This document shows positions 38,277 through 49,642 of a stretch of DNA of 64,000 nt, piece by piece (within the stretch, counting starts at the first letter, position 1; the number at the start of each line of letters is the position of its first letter). Location: assembly GCA_012295225.1 (NCBI GenBank), contig WMKK01000013.1, positions 106,957 through 170,956 of the forward strand, read 5' to 3'. The translations under genes and the position numbers were made by a program. This DNA is from Ostreococcus mediterraneus (Eukaryota; Chlorophyta; Mamiellophyceae; Mamiellales; Bathycoccaceae). The notes under the pieces were generated by a model, which was not told where the DNA came from, searched no databases, and was given only the letters and a program-made list of their open reading frames with translations.

Positions 38277-39570
38277 TGATTTCGCGCGCGACGTGCTCGA
38301 TGCGTACCCGTGCGGGTCGGAGCTCGAGAGCGATTGCTTTGAGAGCGATAGCGACGCCGATGCGCACTTTAGCGCGTACGTGGGCGCCCACGCGGTGTAC
38401 GAGCGCCTGGCGCGGCAACAACCGCAGGTGTATTTGAGGAGAAACTTAAAGTATCACGCACCGCGGGCGTCGATCGACGAGGCGAACGAGGCGAGCGTGA
38501 AACGAGGGCGGGAGTTGGAGGCGAGGGAGCGCGAAGGGAAAAAAGCCATCAAAGTGACGTATGAATTTGAGCGGTGTTCGCGCGCGGTGTCGAAAGCAAA
38601 GAATGGATTTTCGTGCTACATGTGCTTATGCGTGTGTTCGACGCTTAGGGGGCTGATGACGCATCTCAGGGCGTCGCATGATTTGTTTAGATATAGCGCA
38701 AAGCGGGAGACGGCGAGCGGAGACGCGCGCGTGGTGGTGTATCCAAAACGAGAAAACTTTGACGAGCGGCGGATGTTTCGGTTAAAGAGCGTGTGCGATA
38801 CGAAGACGTCGATTGATAGGCAGTTTGTGTTTTATAGGGGACGCGGGGGCGTAGGACAGGGGAGAGGGTTTTTTAGAGGCGTGACGGCGCGACTGAACGA
38901 CGAGGCGTCGACGAGCGGAGCGACGCCGGCGTCGGCTCTGTGGGAAGATTTAAAGTATGCGGACATGTACGACGAAGCCAAGGCGGATAAGAAGCGAAAA
39001 GCAGAGGAAGATGAGCGTGCGAGATTGGCGGCTATGCCGTTTAAACCAAAAGCGGCGATCAAGCAGGTGGCTCCGGCGAGGCAGCCGCCCAAGCGACCCG
39101 CGATCAAGAGCGATAAACCGCTCGGACCATTTTATCATTCTCGAACGTTTGTCAAGATGAATAGCGTACCGACGGTAGACTCTGACGACGAAGATCCAAC
39201 CGAGGCGCTCATCATCGAAAACGAGCAGTTTTTGAATGAGTTCACAGACTTTTCTCGAGATGAAATCGATTTCATGGTGGATTGGAACGCGCACGCGTTG
39301 CGCTTTCGTCCAATGGCTGAGTACGACGTACCCAAGCTCTGTGAATCGTTCGCTCGAGCAAAGCGTAAAGAATTTCGACGAAATCCTACGTATTTCAAAT
39401 TCTACATGATCACCTTGACAAACATGTTCGATTACGGAGCTTTAGACCGCCGCGCGGTGGTTCGGCTTCTCGGCGCGCACAACCGCGCGACGTCGCCGCC
39501 TCCGACACCGGCACCGCCGAAAACGCAGCCACAGTGCGCGCTTAACGCCCCGGGCGAACCCGCGGCATAG
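38218..39570 (+). CDS. Su(z)12-like Polycomb PRC2 subunit with VEFS box
   Basis: From the ATG at 38218 the protein has 450 residues; the frame extends to a GTG at 38173. A C2H2-like finger sits at ~130-155 (FSCYMCLCVCSTLRGLMTHL then RASHDLF) as in Su(z)12/EMF2/VRN2/FIS2. The C-terminal VEFS box runs ~300-420: PLGPFYHSRTFVKMNSVPTV, SDDEDPTEALIIENEQFLNE, FTDFSRDEIDFMVDWNAHAL, and KEFRRNPTYFKFYMITLTNM. The VEFS box contacts E(z) and is needed for H3K27 methylation. The protein is shorter than plant EMF2. Both domains and order agree. Confidence 0.88.
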
Positions 39571-39669
39571 TTAGCAAACACGCGCTTAGAAATATCCACC
39601 GTTGCCGCGCCCGCATGCTAGATTTTATCATATTAGACTACAAGTTGTTCAGCTAAAAGGCTATGAAAT

Positions 39670-40167
39670 CTACACCGCGTCGTCGTCCCCGGCGGGCTCA
39701 ATCTGTCCTAGCGCGGCGCCCGCACGCACATCTAACCGCACCGGCGCCTTCAATTTACGCCGTGCATACAGAGGCACCGAACTATTGTCTCCAGAGCTCG
39801 CCGTACGCGCGAGCTCCGCGCCCTGTACGCGTCGAGACGCTGCGGATGCGCGCGGCGACGCGGGACCGACAGAGGACGACCCTCGCGGCTCTTCCTCCAC
39901 GCACCGCGCGATTCGCGGACAGTCGCGGTCGACAATCGTACAACTCGCTATGGCATTCTCGTGCATGGCGTTGATGTGCACCAGGGGCTTCACCGAGCAC
40001 GTCACGGCGACGGATCCCAAGCGAAAGTTGCGTAAGATGGACTGCATCGCGCGTTGCGTCGCTCGCGCGGCGCTCGACGCCGTGGGTGAAGGCGATGGCG
40101 ACGATCGCGGCGAGGATGACGTCGATGTGGGTATTTGCGGCGCCGCGGGTGAGGTGTAGCGACGCAT
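39670..40167 (-). CDS. Unknown 165-residue protein
   Basis: No family was recognised. The first 35 residues are Ser/Pro/Thr-rich (MRRYTSPAAPQIPTSTSSSP). The core, LGSVAVTCSVKPLVHINAMH then ENAIASCTIVDRDCPRIARC, has beta-strand-like alternation and three Cys; the tail is low-complexity and ends with the charged EPAGDDDAV. The opposite strand has a similarly long ORF (39602-40159), but codon use (GC-ending third positions) and the ordered core favour this strand. Confidence in the strand is moderate. Confidence 0.45.
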   Translation of the reverse strand: MRRYTSPAAPQIPTSTSSSPRSSPSPSPTASSAARATQRAMQSILRNFRLGSVAVTCSVKPLVHINAMHENAIASCTIVDRDCPRIARCVEEEPRGSSSVGPASPRASAASRRVQGAELARTASSGDNSSVPLYARRKLKAPVRLDVRAGAALGQIEPAGDDDAV

Positions 40168-40420
40168 CGTGCGCGCCACTCGCGACGACGCGCGTCTGTC
40201 CAAGACTAGCGAGGAGGACGCGTTGTGAGGTTGTCAAAGTCGTTTGCGTCGCAATACAAAGGCTAATTAATGTGCCTGTAATGCGCGCGTAAAATGAATG
40301 AGTGCATGAAAATGTGTCATAAATGCCAGTGGATCAGAGTTCAATCCCGTCGTTAAACGTGATAGTCCTCGCCTTTGGCGTCGGAAGTTTGTTCCAGCGG
40401 AGTCGGAAGCAAACCAGACA

Positions 40421-40918
40421 TCACGGACGTTCATAGAGCCGGCGAACGACGTCAAATCCAGAATATTCATTGCGTTCGTGTAATGGAGCATCACGGCCAA
40501 ACATCACGGCTTGCACGCATTCAGAGTAAAAGTTTATCACTTCTTGCTGACATTCCTCGGGAATGCATTCTTGGAGTCCGTAGAAGTGCTTGAAAGTTTG
40601 TACGCGTTGCGCGTGGTGCACCATGCCAGTTTAGACACCGAATTCTTCGCTGTGAAGAAAGTTTCCAATTGGCATGATGGGCGCGCACGCCAAGTGAAAC
40701 GATGTCGCGTCGCGGGCATCTGCATCCACGCCGGGTTCGAATGGTACGTTGGCTCGCAACTCGATGCGAGGCGTCCCTTTCTTGACTATTCCTTGGTACA
40801 CACATCCATATCCTGGACGTGGGTCTCTCGTCGCTCCGCACAAGCGGTTGCCGTACCGCGCGGGCTTGGCGATGCGCGCATGAATGCGTCCAAGGTCGGT
40901 GTTGTCGTTCGCAGCCAT
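40421..40918 (-). pseudogene. Small gene interrupted by an in-frame TAA (disrupted or two ORFs)
   Basis: A frame starts with ATG at 40918 and reads 95 codons (MAANDNTDLGRIHARIAKPA ... CVYQGIVKKGTPRIEL ... SFHLACAPIMPIG ... HSEEFGV) to a TAA at 40631-40633. The same frame resumes after two codons with ATG at 40624 and stays coding-like for 67 codons (KHFYGLQECIPEECQQEVIN, ending VVRRLYERP) to 40421. Codon use is gene-like in both halves. A 48-base intron from GTCTAA to TTTCAAG would join them in frame, but it lacks the GTRCGY donor and ACTRAC branch of every other intron here. Some resemblance to PARP-type zinc fingers (a Cys, I-x-K-G-x-x-R-I, H-L-A-C) is weak. Confidence 0.45.
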
Positions 40919-41194
40919 GGTGACGTGTCGCGGGCTTGGCGTGTCGGAATATGAGGCGCATTGTATGTCTTGGAGAGGACATTTATTGGACGACGGGGAC
41001 ATCGGACGTCGTCGCTTGGCGCGACACTCAAATGCGTCGCTCTGTCGTGTGCGCAAATGACGCAAATCGCGTAGTCGTGTCGGTGTTTAATTGGCATGAG
41101 TTTTTTTGTACTACGGTTTTGTAATTTCTATTACAACGTGAGTCGTATGAGAGTCGTTCCACCAGAATCTCGGCGCAATCGCAAAAATCGAAGA

Positions 41195-42452
<1,258 letters not shown>

Positions 42453-42649
42453 CGCGGTTGTCGAGCGTCAATAAGAGGCGGATGCGACGCGCGCGGGTTT
42501 CGGTGTCGTGGTGATGATGAGGCTCCAAAACCCTAACGTTAGGGTTTAGAATTTTTTGGAGCTCCAACATCAATGAAGTGGAGCTCGGATTGCTTCGGTG
42601 CGGCAGTGCGCGTCGCGGGAGCGGGTAGTGACGTCAATCGCGGTGCGAG
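42453..42649. promoter_or_regulatory. Divergent eS8/bL20m promoter with telo-box palindrome
   Basis: These 197 bases separate two head-to-head ribosomal protein genes. At 42528-42547 lies a perfect 20-base palindrome, aaaccctaac joined to gttagggttt, formed by two back-to-back AAACCCTAA telo boxes. It is flanked by an outer inverted repeat, gctccaaaa (42522-42530) and ttttggagc (42554-42562). Telo boxes are common in promoters of plant ribosomal protein genes, where they act with other elements in growing cells. The symmetrical arrangement suits a bidirectional promoter. Confidence 0.75.
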
Positions 42650-43142
42650 ATGACGGTACGAGAGAAGATTTTCGCCGCAGCCAAGGGCATGCGAGGACGA
42701 GCGAAGAATTGCATCAAGATTGCGAGGAACCGCGTGGAAAAGTCATGGCAGTACCAATACCGCGATCGACGAAATAAGAAACGGGATTGGCGACGGTTAT
42801 GGATCACGCGGATTAATGCGGCGACGAGAGAACATGGGGTACGTTGTTTATGTCTGTGTGTGTGCGCGCGCGCGCGTGTGAGTGTGTGTGTGTGTGTGTA
42901 TGTCTCGTGTGCAACCGTGGCAAACGCGCCGCGGTTCTGTCCCTCGTGGTTTCTTCGCGCGCAGCGCGCCTTTGTACTGACGTTGCATCGCACGGCTGCA
43001 GGTTAAATATAATGAGTTCATTAATGGATTAGGCCGAGAGAACGTGTGCGTCGATCGGAAGATTTTGGCAGAGCTTGCGGTGAACGAACCTCACTCGTTC
43101 AAGGCTCTCGTGGACCGCGTGAAACACATGCGCGGGTTGTAG
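42650..43142 (+). CDS. Mitochondrial ribosomal protein bL20 (two exons)
   Basis: Exon 1 is 42650-42838 and exon 2 is 43002-43142; the 163-base intron starts GTACGT, contains ACTGACG and ends CTGCAG, and its middle is a (TG)n/(CG)n microsatellite. The product has 109 residues: [55 protein letters not shown], then after splicing [20 protein letters not shown] and [14 protein letters not shown], all bL20. Green plastids usually encode rpl20 themselves, so a nuclear copy with an unusually short N-terminus is taken as mitochondrial, but no classical presequence is visible. It shares its promoter with eS8. Confidence 0.9.
42851..42900. repeat. Alternating purine-pyrimidine microsatellite in the bL20m intron
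   Basis: About fifty bases of TG and CG dinucleotides (tgtgtgtgtg, then cgcgcgcgcgcg, then tgtgtgtgtgtg) lie just inside the intron donor. Such sequence can take up a left-handed Z form and is prone to length change, which would be tolerated in an intron. Confidence 0.8.
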
Positions 43143-43335
43143 ACTTTAGAAGACGTAGTAGAAAATGTAGTAGGAAAGTGTAGAATGAGACGATAAGGAG
43201 TGCAATATATTTGATATGTGTGGTATTAAAAACCGCCGCCGCGTGCTTGATGACGACGACGCCATCGTCGTCGTCGTTACATCGATTATTCAACCTTGAA
43301 AAAGTAGGCGCGAAGCGCCCTCGCCGACGCGTCTT

Positions 43336-43926
43336 TTAAAAGTCCTCCGAGAATGGCGAACCGAAAGAATAATAAGCATTGATGGCCAACGTCAATCGCT
43401 TGATCATCTTCTTCAACGCCGGGTTAGAGCTCTCATCCGCCGGTAACGGTCGCGAAATCACAAAAAATCGTCCCTCAATAAAATGATCCTTCCCGTCTCG
43501 GTTCAACTTTTCAATCCCGCCCTCCTTTGTGGGCACGATCGTATCCCACGTTTGCACCTTTTCATCATCCATCTGCGCGATGAGCTGCCCAATCTCAACT
43601 TCCTTGCCATCCTTAAAATCATAAATTCTCACAAGCACACCATTCGTGTCCCCATCCGCCAGCTCGTTAATGCACTCCACGCTCATGCGCTTCCCGTACG
43701 CGCTCAACCCGCCTTGCTCGTACTCGCTCGAGCACCAGCGGTACATTTGCTTGACGAAATCCGCGCGAGGAATGTGCGGAGGGATCTCAGCCTTGCACAA
43801 CTCTTGACGATCTGCCGCCGCGGCGGCGACGACGCGACGCGACGCCACTGACGCCGCGCGGCGACTCGAGCGGCGCACTCGAGCGGCGTGGTTAACCTGA
43901 ACCGAGCTGGAGGAGGACGCGAGCAT
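43336..43926 (-). CDS. Conserved plastid-targeted protein of unknown function
   Basis: The 196-residue protein begins MLASSSSSVQVNHAARVRRS and continues with an Arg/Ser/Ala-rich stretch up to about residue 45, a typical algal transit peptide. The mature part is highly ordered: LCKAEIPPHIPRADFVKQMY, RWCSSEYEQGGLSAYGKRMS, VLVRIYDFKDGKEVEIGQLI, DDEKVQTWDTIVPTKEGGIE and HFIEGRFFVISRPLP. I recall similar small proteins across green plants but cannot name the family. It is tail-to-tail with bL20m. The frame opens at 44166, but the transit peptide start is clear at 43926. Confidence 0.75.
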   Translation of the reverse strand: MLASSSSSVQVNHAARVRRSSRRAASVASRRVVAAAAADRQELCKAEIPPHIPRADFVKQMYRWCSSEYEQGGLSAYGKRMSVECINELADGDTNGVLVRIYDFKDGKEVEIGQLIAQMDDEKVQTWDTIVPTKEGGIEKLNRDGKDHFIEGRFFVISRPLPADESSNPALKKMIKRLTLAINAYYSFGSPFSEDF

Positions 43927-44595
43927 GACGCGCGAACGACGACGACGACGACGAAAGGACGAACTGCTTCGGCGCGAACGTGTGCGCGGAGAAGGATAAC
44001 GAGCGAGTGACGTCGCACGGGTTCGTGAACGCCTCGGTCGGCGCGTCGAACACTGCGGCGGCGCGAGCACGCCGTGCGATGGGTGGATGGATTGGCCCCT
44101 CCCTCTGAAAAAGTGATTCGTCGTCATCGGAATCGCTTGAACGCATTCATTCATCGCGTCGTCCACCCATGGCGTGGCGCGTTATCGATGGTGATGACAC
44201 GACGTGATCCATCCATGGCGGCGTCATGACCCCGTCGTCGTCGTCGTCGTCGTCGTCGTCTTCGATGCGTGCACGTGGGTGACATTAGCGGTGCACGGGA
44301 TACAAGTGTGCGTGGGGCTGGGCGCCGCGTGACGACGCGTCGGACGACAGAGACGCGCGAACGACGCGCGACGCGCGACGCGATTCGCGAATCGCGTGCG
44401 GGTCGACGACGGACGGACGCGACGACGGGCGCGACGACGACGACGACGCGCACAGACGAGCGCGAGGCGTGGAGGAGGAGGACGCGGCGGGGTGGATTAC
44501 TTGCACTCGCGAACGACGAGGACGAGGACGAGAACGGGAGCGACGAGGACGGGAGCGGGAGTGAAACGGAGGAATACGTCAGTGGGGGTGCTGTT
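43927..44595. other. Region upstream of the SLC37 transporter start
   Basis: This stretch holds the shared promoter and, from 44269, sequence open in the frame of the transporter but starting only from GTG. It includes repeated gtcgtcgtc triplets near 44230-44260. The last ~35 codons before 44596 (an acidic Asp/Glu/Ser stretch) look coding, so the transporter may begin upstream or have a missed first exon. Confidence 0.35.
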
Positions 44596-46101
44596 ATGAT
44601 TGATGGTGGTGGGTTCGTGGTGGACCCGAAGCGCTTGGCGCCTGGGATGCGCGCGTACATTGCGCGACGAAAGAAGAATTTGAGCGCGAGCCAGCACCGA
44701 GCGGCGACGTTGGTGGTGACGTTTATAGCGTATGCGTTGTATCACGCATCGAGAAAACCGCCGAGTATTGTGAAGAGTGTGTTAAATCCTGATCAGGAGT
44801 CTATCTCGCAAGGGGCGCGAGGATGGGCGCCGTTTGACGGGGAGGATGGCACGAGAGTTATCGGCATGTGTGACTTTGCGTTCCTGGCGAGTTATTCGAT
44901 CGGCATGTTCTTCAGCGGGCACATTGGGGACAGAATGGATTTGCGCAAGTTTTTAACGTTCGGAATGATCATGTCCGGGGCTTGGGTGTCAATGTTCGGC
45001 ATGGGGTACTATTTGAATATTCATAGCGTGTGGTATTACGTCGGCGTTCAAATGGTCGCTGGGGTGTTTCAGAGCACTGGGTGGCCGAGCGTCGTGAGCG
45101 TGGTCGGTAATTGGTTCGGCAAAGGTAAGCGAGGATTAGTCATGGGGGTGTGGAACTCGCACACGTCGATCGGAAACATGCTCGGGTCGGTGTTAGCCGC
45201 GTCAGCGCTGAGAAATTCAAACTGGGGAATGAGTTTTATCATCCCAGGCGTGTTGACCATGCTCGCGGGTGTGCTCGTTTGGAATTTTCTCGTCGTTAGC
45301 CCCGAAGACGTTGGATTACCTCCCGCAAATGGTGGCGTATCATCTTCTCCATCGAGCAGTTCGATGAATTTGAGCGATGACGAAGAATCTGTAGCGCGCC
45401 GACGTCTAGTCGACGTCGCGTCTGAGCGGCGTCCGCGAGAACGTGACAAAGCCGTAGGTTTTGTCGCGGCACTGAAGATTCCAGGTGTTATTACGTTTTC
45501 ACTCTGCTTGTTTTTCACCAAGCTCGTGGCGTACACATTTCTGTATTGGTTGCCATTTTACATTGAGCGCACTGAAATCGATGGCAAGTATCTCAGCGCC
45601 GCCAAGTCTGGGGAATTATCCGTGATTTTCGATCTCGGTGGCATCGTGGGTGGTATTTTAGCGGGATACATTAGCGACAAATACAACGCTCGGTCTATGA
45701 CCGCGGCTGGGTTCGTGTACTTGTCTATTCCGGTGCTCTTCATGTACCGCGAGTACGGCGCGCGTTCGATGTCGACAAACTTGGCGTTGATGGCGCTCAG
45801 CGGAATGCTCGTCAACGGCCCTTATGCGCTCATCACCACCGCCGTGAGCGCTGACTTAGGCACGCATGAAAGCTTAAAAGGCAACTCACGTGCTTTAGCA
45901 ACCGTAACCGCAATCATCGATGGCACAGGATCCATCGGCGCCGCCATCGGCCCGATGCTCACCGGCTACATCACCTCCATGTCTGACGATTGGAACCACG
46001 TGTTTTATATGTTATACGCCGCCGATCTCATCGCCGGCTTACTGCTCACGCGATTGATTCTAAAAGAAGCCCGTGCCATGCTCGCGGTTTCCACGACATA
46101 G
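44596..46101 (+). CDS. SLC37-type sugar-phosphate/phosphate antiporter
   Basis: The 501-residue protein from the first in-frame ATG is a twelve-helix MFS transporter. Marks of the SLC37/glycerol-3-phosphate permease branch are [80 protein letters not shown] and, in the second half, FYWLP-like [16 protein letters not shown] with [18 protein letters not shown]. Such proteins exchange organophosphates for inorganic phosphate. The substrate and membrane are unknown here. The acidic residues upstream of 44596 may belong to the protein. It lies divergent from the plastid unknown. Confidence 0.85.
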   Translation: MIDGGGFVVDPKRLAPGMRAYIARRKKNLSASQHRAATLVVTFIAYALYHASRKPPSIVKSVLNPDQESISQGARGWAPFDGEDGTRVIGMCDFAFLASYSIGMFFSGHIGDRMDLRKFLTFGMIMSGAWVSMFGMGYYLNIHSVWYYVGVQMVAGVFQSTGWPSVVSVVGNWFGKGKRGLVMGVWNSHTSIGNMLGSVLAASALRNSNWGMSFIIPGVLTMLAGVLVWNFLVVSPEDVGLPPANGGVSSSPSSSSMNLSDDEESVARRRLVDVASERRPRERDKAVGFVAALKIPGVITFSLCLFFTKLVAYTFLYWLPFYIERTEIDGKYLSAAKSGELSVIFDLGGIVGGILAGYISDKYNARSMTAAGFVYLSIPVLFMYREYGARSMSTNLALMALSGMLVNGPYALITTAVSADLGTHESLKGNSRALATVTAIIDGTGSIGAAIGPMLTGYITSMSDDWNHVFYMLYAADLIAGLLLTRLILKEARAMLAVSTT

Positions 46102-46182
46102 ACATGTAATTCGTTCATATCGCCGCGATTATCCACCGCCGCTATCCTCGGCGTCTCGCGCGCAGTCTTCGCAACCCTGGTG

Positions 46183-46660
46183 ATGCTCCGCACTGCACGA
46201 CGCACCCCGGTTCTCATGTCTTTCGCACGGAGAAACCTGCTGGAACTCGGCACGCGATTACGCGTGACGCCGCGATGTGGCATCCCGCGCAACGCGCGCG
46301 GTTACGGTACGCGCGACGACGGCGACGCACGTTCACGTCGGCGTCAACGATCGATCGAACGGACGAACGAACGAACGTTTACGGCGCATCGACGACGACA
46401 ACGACGCGCACGCACGATATACGTACTGACGACGCATGGGTTTACGTTTGTTCTTCGCGCACACAGCGAGCGAGCACGGCGGCGTGACGCACGAGGGCGT
46501 GACGTTACACGACGCGTCCTTCGCGCACAAGGCGTTGGGCACTGGGTTTGGCGCCGTGATGTGGTTTTGGGTGTTTTATCGTTTTTATAAGGATGGAGAC
46601 GTGTTGTTGTACGGACACGCGCCGCACTTTGAGCACGATGATCACGATGAGCATCACTAG
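46183..46660 (+). CDS. NDUFB2: Complex I subunit NDUFB2-like (two exons)
   Basis: Exon 1 is 46183-46306 and exon 2 is 46467-46660; the 160-base intron starts GTACGC, contains ACTGACG and ends CACACAG, joining in phase 1 to give 105 residues. Exon 1 is a mitochondrial presequence (MLRTARRTPVLMSFARRNLL). The mature part, HGGVTHEGVTLHDASFAHKA then LGTGFGAVMWFWVFYRFYKD and GHAPHFEHDDHDEHH, matches the small single-membrane-pass B2/AGGG subunit of NADH:ubiquinone oxidoreductase, including the AVMWFWV helix and His-rich C-terminus of plants. It is part of the membrane arm in the inner membrane. Confidence 0.85.
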
Positions 46661-46791
46661 GGTGATGAACGTAGCCAATGTGATTAGCCGATGTATTGTA
46701 AACTATAAATGAAAGTCGATGGCGCGGAGGCTGCTTTTACGTGTGCGCTAAAGTTGGTGTGGGATTTCAAGCCTCAGAATGTGGAGCTAAT

Positions 46792-48585
46792 TTAGTAAAA
46801 GTTATTGTACGTTGACGTTCTGAACCAAAGGTAATCGGGCAAAAACTGGGTCGGGCCAATGGCGGCAATAGCGNGCTCTTGGTCGCGAATGTACTTCCAC
46901 GCCGTCGCCTTGACGGTTTCCACGTTGACACCGTCAATGCGAGCAAACAACTCGGCGCGGCTCATGCGCTTACCGTAAGTCAAGAGCTGACGACCAACTT
47001 CCTCGGCGACCGCACTAGTGCCGGACTCGGAGTGCAACAACAAAGACGCCTTCAACGCCTCCTTGGCGCGCAACACGTCTTGCTCTTCTGGGCAGTAAAT
47101 AAGGTTTTGGAACTCGCGCATCACCGCAAAGGCGGTGTCGTCAATCGTATCCTTATTGTCGGACGACACGTGAATACCGAACAACCCAGTGTCGGCATAG
47201 TTGGTATTGAACGCCATGAAAGAGTTACCGAGCTTGTTAGCGTAGAAAGATTGCGCCAACGGCGACATCATATCAGACGCGCCGACGGCGTTCTTGTCCC
47301 AGCTTCCGAGCATGGCTTGCATGACCATCAACGGCACGGCATCCGGGGAAGACCATGACGCACCCTTGAACGCGACGGCAAAGTTGATTGTGGACATATC
47401 ATCATCACGGATACGCACTTCGCTACCGGTGAAGTGACCAGGGTTCTTAGACACCAAGTCCTTCGTGCTCGCGCCCGCCGTCGGGAGGTCCTTGAACGCC
47501 TTCTCCGCAGCGGAGACGAGCGCGTCGTGATCAACCGCACCAGTACCCACGAGCACCATGCGCGGCGCCGTGTAATGCGTCTTGATATATGTTTGCAAAT
47601 CTTCTTGCGTCACAGATCGCACGCACTTTTCAGAGCCGAGAATCGTGCTCCCAAGAGACGTGTGCTGGAACGCCGTCGCGTGCAAGTGATCAAAGAGCAC
47701 CTCTTCGATATCCTTTTCAACCTCCTCCATTTCGCGCAAAATCACCCCACGCTCGCGCTCAATCTGCGGCTTTTCCAACGCCGAATTTTGCAAGATATCA
47801 CTCAAGATATCCACCGCCTTGGGGACGTCTTGCTTGAACACCTTGGCGTAATACGTCGTCTGTTCGCGGCTCGTGTACGCGTTCAAATGTCCACCCATGT
47901 TTTCAATTTCCTCCTCCAAGCTCGCCGCCGTGCGCGTCTTCGTGCCCTTAAACGCCATGTGCTCCAAGAAATGAGCCGTACCATTCGTCGTCGCATCTTC
48001 ATATCGCGATCCAGCATCAATCCACACGCCCACGGTGGCGGTTTCCGCGTGCGGAGCCGCCTCAGTCGCCACGCGCAACCCATTCGCGAGCGTCGTCACC
48101 TACGCGTCACACCATGCACACACACGCACACACACACGTCAGTCACACGAACGCGATACAAGAATCCACAACCTATGCAATACAAGCATGATCACCGATA
48201 TCTGGCGCCTCACGACCACGCCAGCTCGACCCAAACGCGTAATCAAATCAAACCCCGCGCTCGATCCACCCTAGCGATCGATCCACCCCCAACACATCGA
48301 CCCACCACGCGCTCGTGTGCACACGCGCGCGCGCGAAAACGCTCCATACGCGCGCAGATAACGTACCTTGGTCTCATTCGCGGCGGCGATGACGCCAATG
48401 TGCGCGAAAGACTGCGCTTCCGGCGTCCCGAACCTCGTGAATGCGTTCACCGATCGCGCGCGGTCATCCTCTTCGCCCGTCCATACCGGGGCGACTTGAG
48501 ACGCTGAGGACGACGCGGCGCGCGCCGTTGTCACCACGCATCGGTGCGCGCGTCGCGTGGCGATGCGTGCGGCGGCGGCGTACAT
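46792..48585 (-). CDS. MPPB: Mitochondrial processing peptidase beta subunit (two exons)
   Basis: Exon 1 is 48367-48585 and exon 2 is 46792-48099; the 267-base intron starts GTACGT, contains ACTGACG and ends CGTAG in phase 0, giving about 508 residues. Exon 1 has the presequence MYAAAARIATRRAHRCVVTT. Exon 2 holds the inverted zinc motif in THFLEH (here AHFLEHMAFKGTKTR) and the downstream Glu in the ALEKPQIERERGVILREMEE region, plus VRSVTQEDLQTYIKTHYTAP. MPP-beta cuts presequences and, in plants, is also core 1 of complex III. An undetermined base (n) at 46874 lies in the codon before AIAAIGPTQFLPDY, so one residue is unknown. Confidence 0.95.
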
Positions 48586-49012
48586 CGTCGTCGCTGTGTG
48601 GCGTCGAACGCGCGTCGCGTCGATGCGATCGTCGATCGAAAAGGCCAGCACAGCGCACTGTTTCGATTATATAGAGGGCTCTGCGATTGAGTATGTTTCT
48701 GGTGAATCTGCGTTTAGTTTTCATCGAATGATATTCATAATCTACTTTTGTTTTTATTATTATACGTGTGTTGCCGCGCTTGATTGTGGCGTTGTGATGT
48801 TGGCGCGTCAACGCGACGCGAAATCGCGACGCGACGCGCGACGACGACGGGATTCGACCACCGCGCGCCGCGACGAGGTGGTGCATACTGTTTGTCATCG
48901 ACTGCCCTCGGCATCGGTGTGCGATCGCGCGCACGAAGACAGAGCAACGCGGTGTGCGCGCATTCGTCGCTTCGCGTCTCTCGGTGCCACGTTGACTCGG
49001 TGTGGGGTTCCA
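48586..49012. promoter_or_regulatory. Divergent spacer between MPP-beta and the coiled-coil gene
   Basis: The 427 bases contain an AT-rich island at 48660-48780 (including gattatatagaggg and tttttattattatacg) within GC-rich flanks. A long ORF in the frame of the right-hand gene runs through it without a stop, but its residues are low in order and the composition differs, so I read this as promoter. Confidence 0.35.
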
Positions 49013-49483
49013 ATGACGGCGATTCGCGATGAACACGGTGATGGGCCGACGTCGATGGATTTCGCGCGCGCGTTAGCGGCGAGTGAGGATGTTCAGGCGC
49101 AAGGCGGTGAAGGGTGGACGGAATTGCTCGATCGGGATTTAGAACCACTTCGTCGGGACGACGACGCGAGCCGCGAACGAGACGATGAAAATTTTAATCG
49201 TCAACCGGATGACGACAATGATATCGAAGGCGATGGTGGTGGACTCACCGCACAATCGGTGTTACGGCATAGTCAGGACTTGGGGAATGCGTTTAAGCTT
49301 GCGAGAGAAGATGTGGGAGAACAAATGCTGAGCGCGCTTGAAACGTTAAAGGCGGCGGAGAGCGCATTAAAGACGCTCGAACAGAGACAAATCTCATCGC
49401 GGGATAAGGCGAATGAAGAGTTGTTGTGCATCAAAGAGAATGTTGAGATGTTGCAGCAGAAGATTAGTGAGTCGTTTGTGTAG
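49013..49483 (+). CDS. Unknown acidic coiled-coil protein
   Basis: From the ATG at 49013 the product is 156 residues. The first ~85 residues are acidic and disordered (EHGDGPTSMDFARALAASED ... PDDDNDIEGDG), followed by a continuous helix (DVGEQMLSALETLKAAESAL, KTLEQRQISSRDKANEELLC, IKENVEMLQQKISESFV) that should form a coiled coil. It resembles small subunits of larger coiled-coil complexes, but I cannot name it. The frame is open upstream to 48557 and other starts are possible. Confidence 0.55.
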   Translation: MTAIRDEHGDGPTSMDFARALAASEDVQAQGGEGWTELLDRDLEPLRRDDDASRERDDENFNRQPDDDNDIEGDGGGLTAQSVLRHSQDLGNAFKLAREDVGEQMLSALETLKAAESALKTLEQRQISSRDKANEELLCIKENVEMLQQKISESFV

Positions 49484-49642
49484 ATGAGTGATGGATGAAT
49501 GATGAATGATGGATGATGGGCGCTCGCCCGCGCGTCCAATCGATAGCGTCGCAAACTGAATAATCATTAAACGCTTTTGTGCTAGTGTGTGTAAATGCTA
49601 TGAGTCTGAGAGGCTCGTGTGTCGTCGTTTTGTGTTGTATAG

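Noticed and set aside
39602-40159. Plus-strand 185-codon ORF opposite the unknown at 39670-40167
   Set aside because: Less ordered sequence and poorer codon use than the minus-strand frame; still not fully excluded.
40320-40440. Possible tRNA-like stretch with gagttcaatcccg
   Set aside because: No matching acceptor, D or anticodon stems could be drawn around it on either strand.
40584-40633. A 48-base intron removing the TAA in the small gene
   Set aside because: Donor GTCTAA and lack of ACTRAC do not fit the other eleven introns; kept only as an alternative.
40511-40954. Plus-strand 147-codon ORF
   Set aside because: Antisense to the interrupted small gene, whose codon use is better.
44151-44660. 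Minus-strand 169-codon Ser/Arg-rich ORF
   Set aside because: Low-complexity reading of triplet repeats opposite the SLC37 upstream region.
46874-46874. Undetermined base n in MPP-beta
   Set aside because: An assembly gap of one base; the frame on both sides is intact, so not a mutation.
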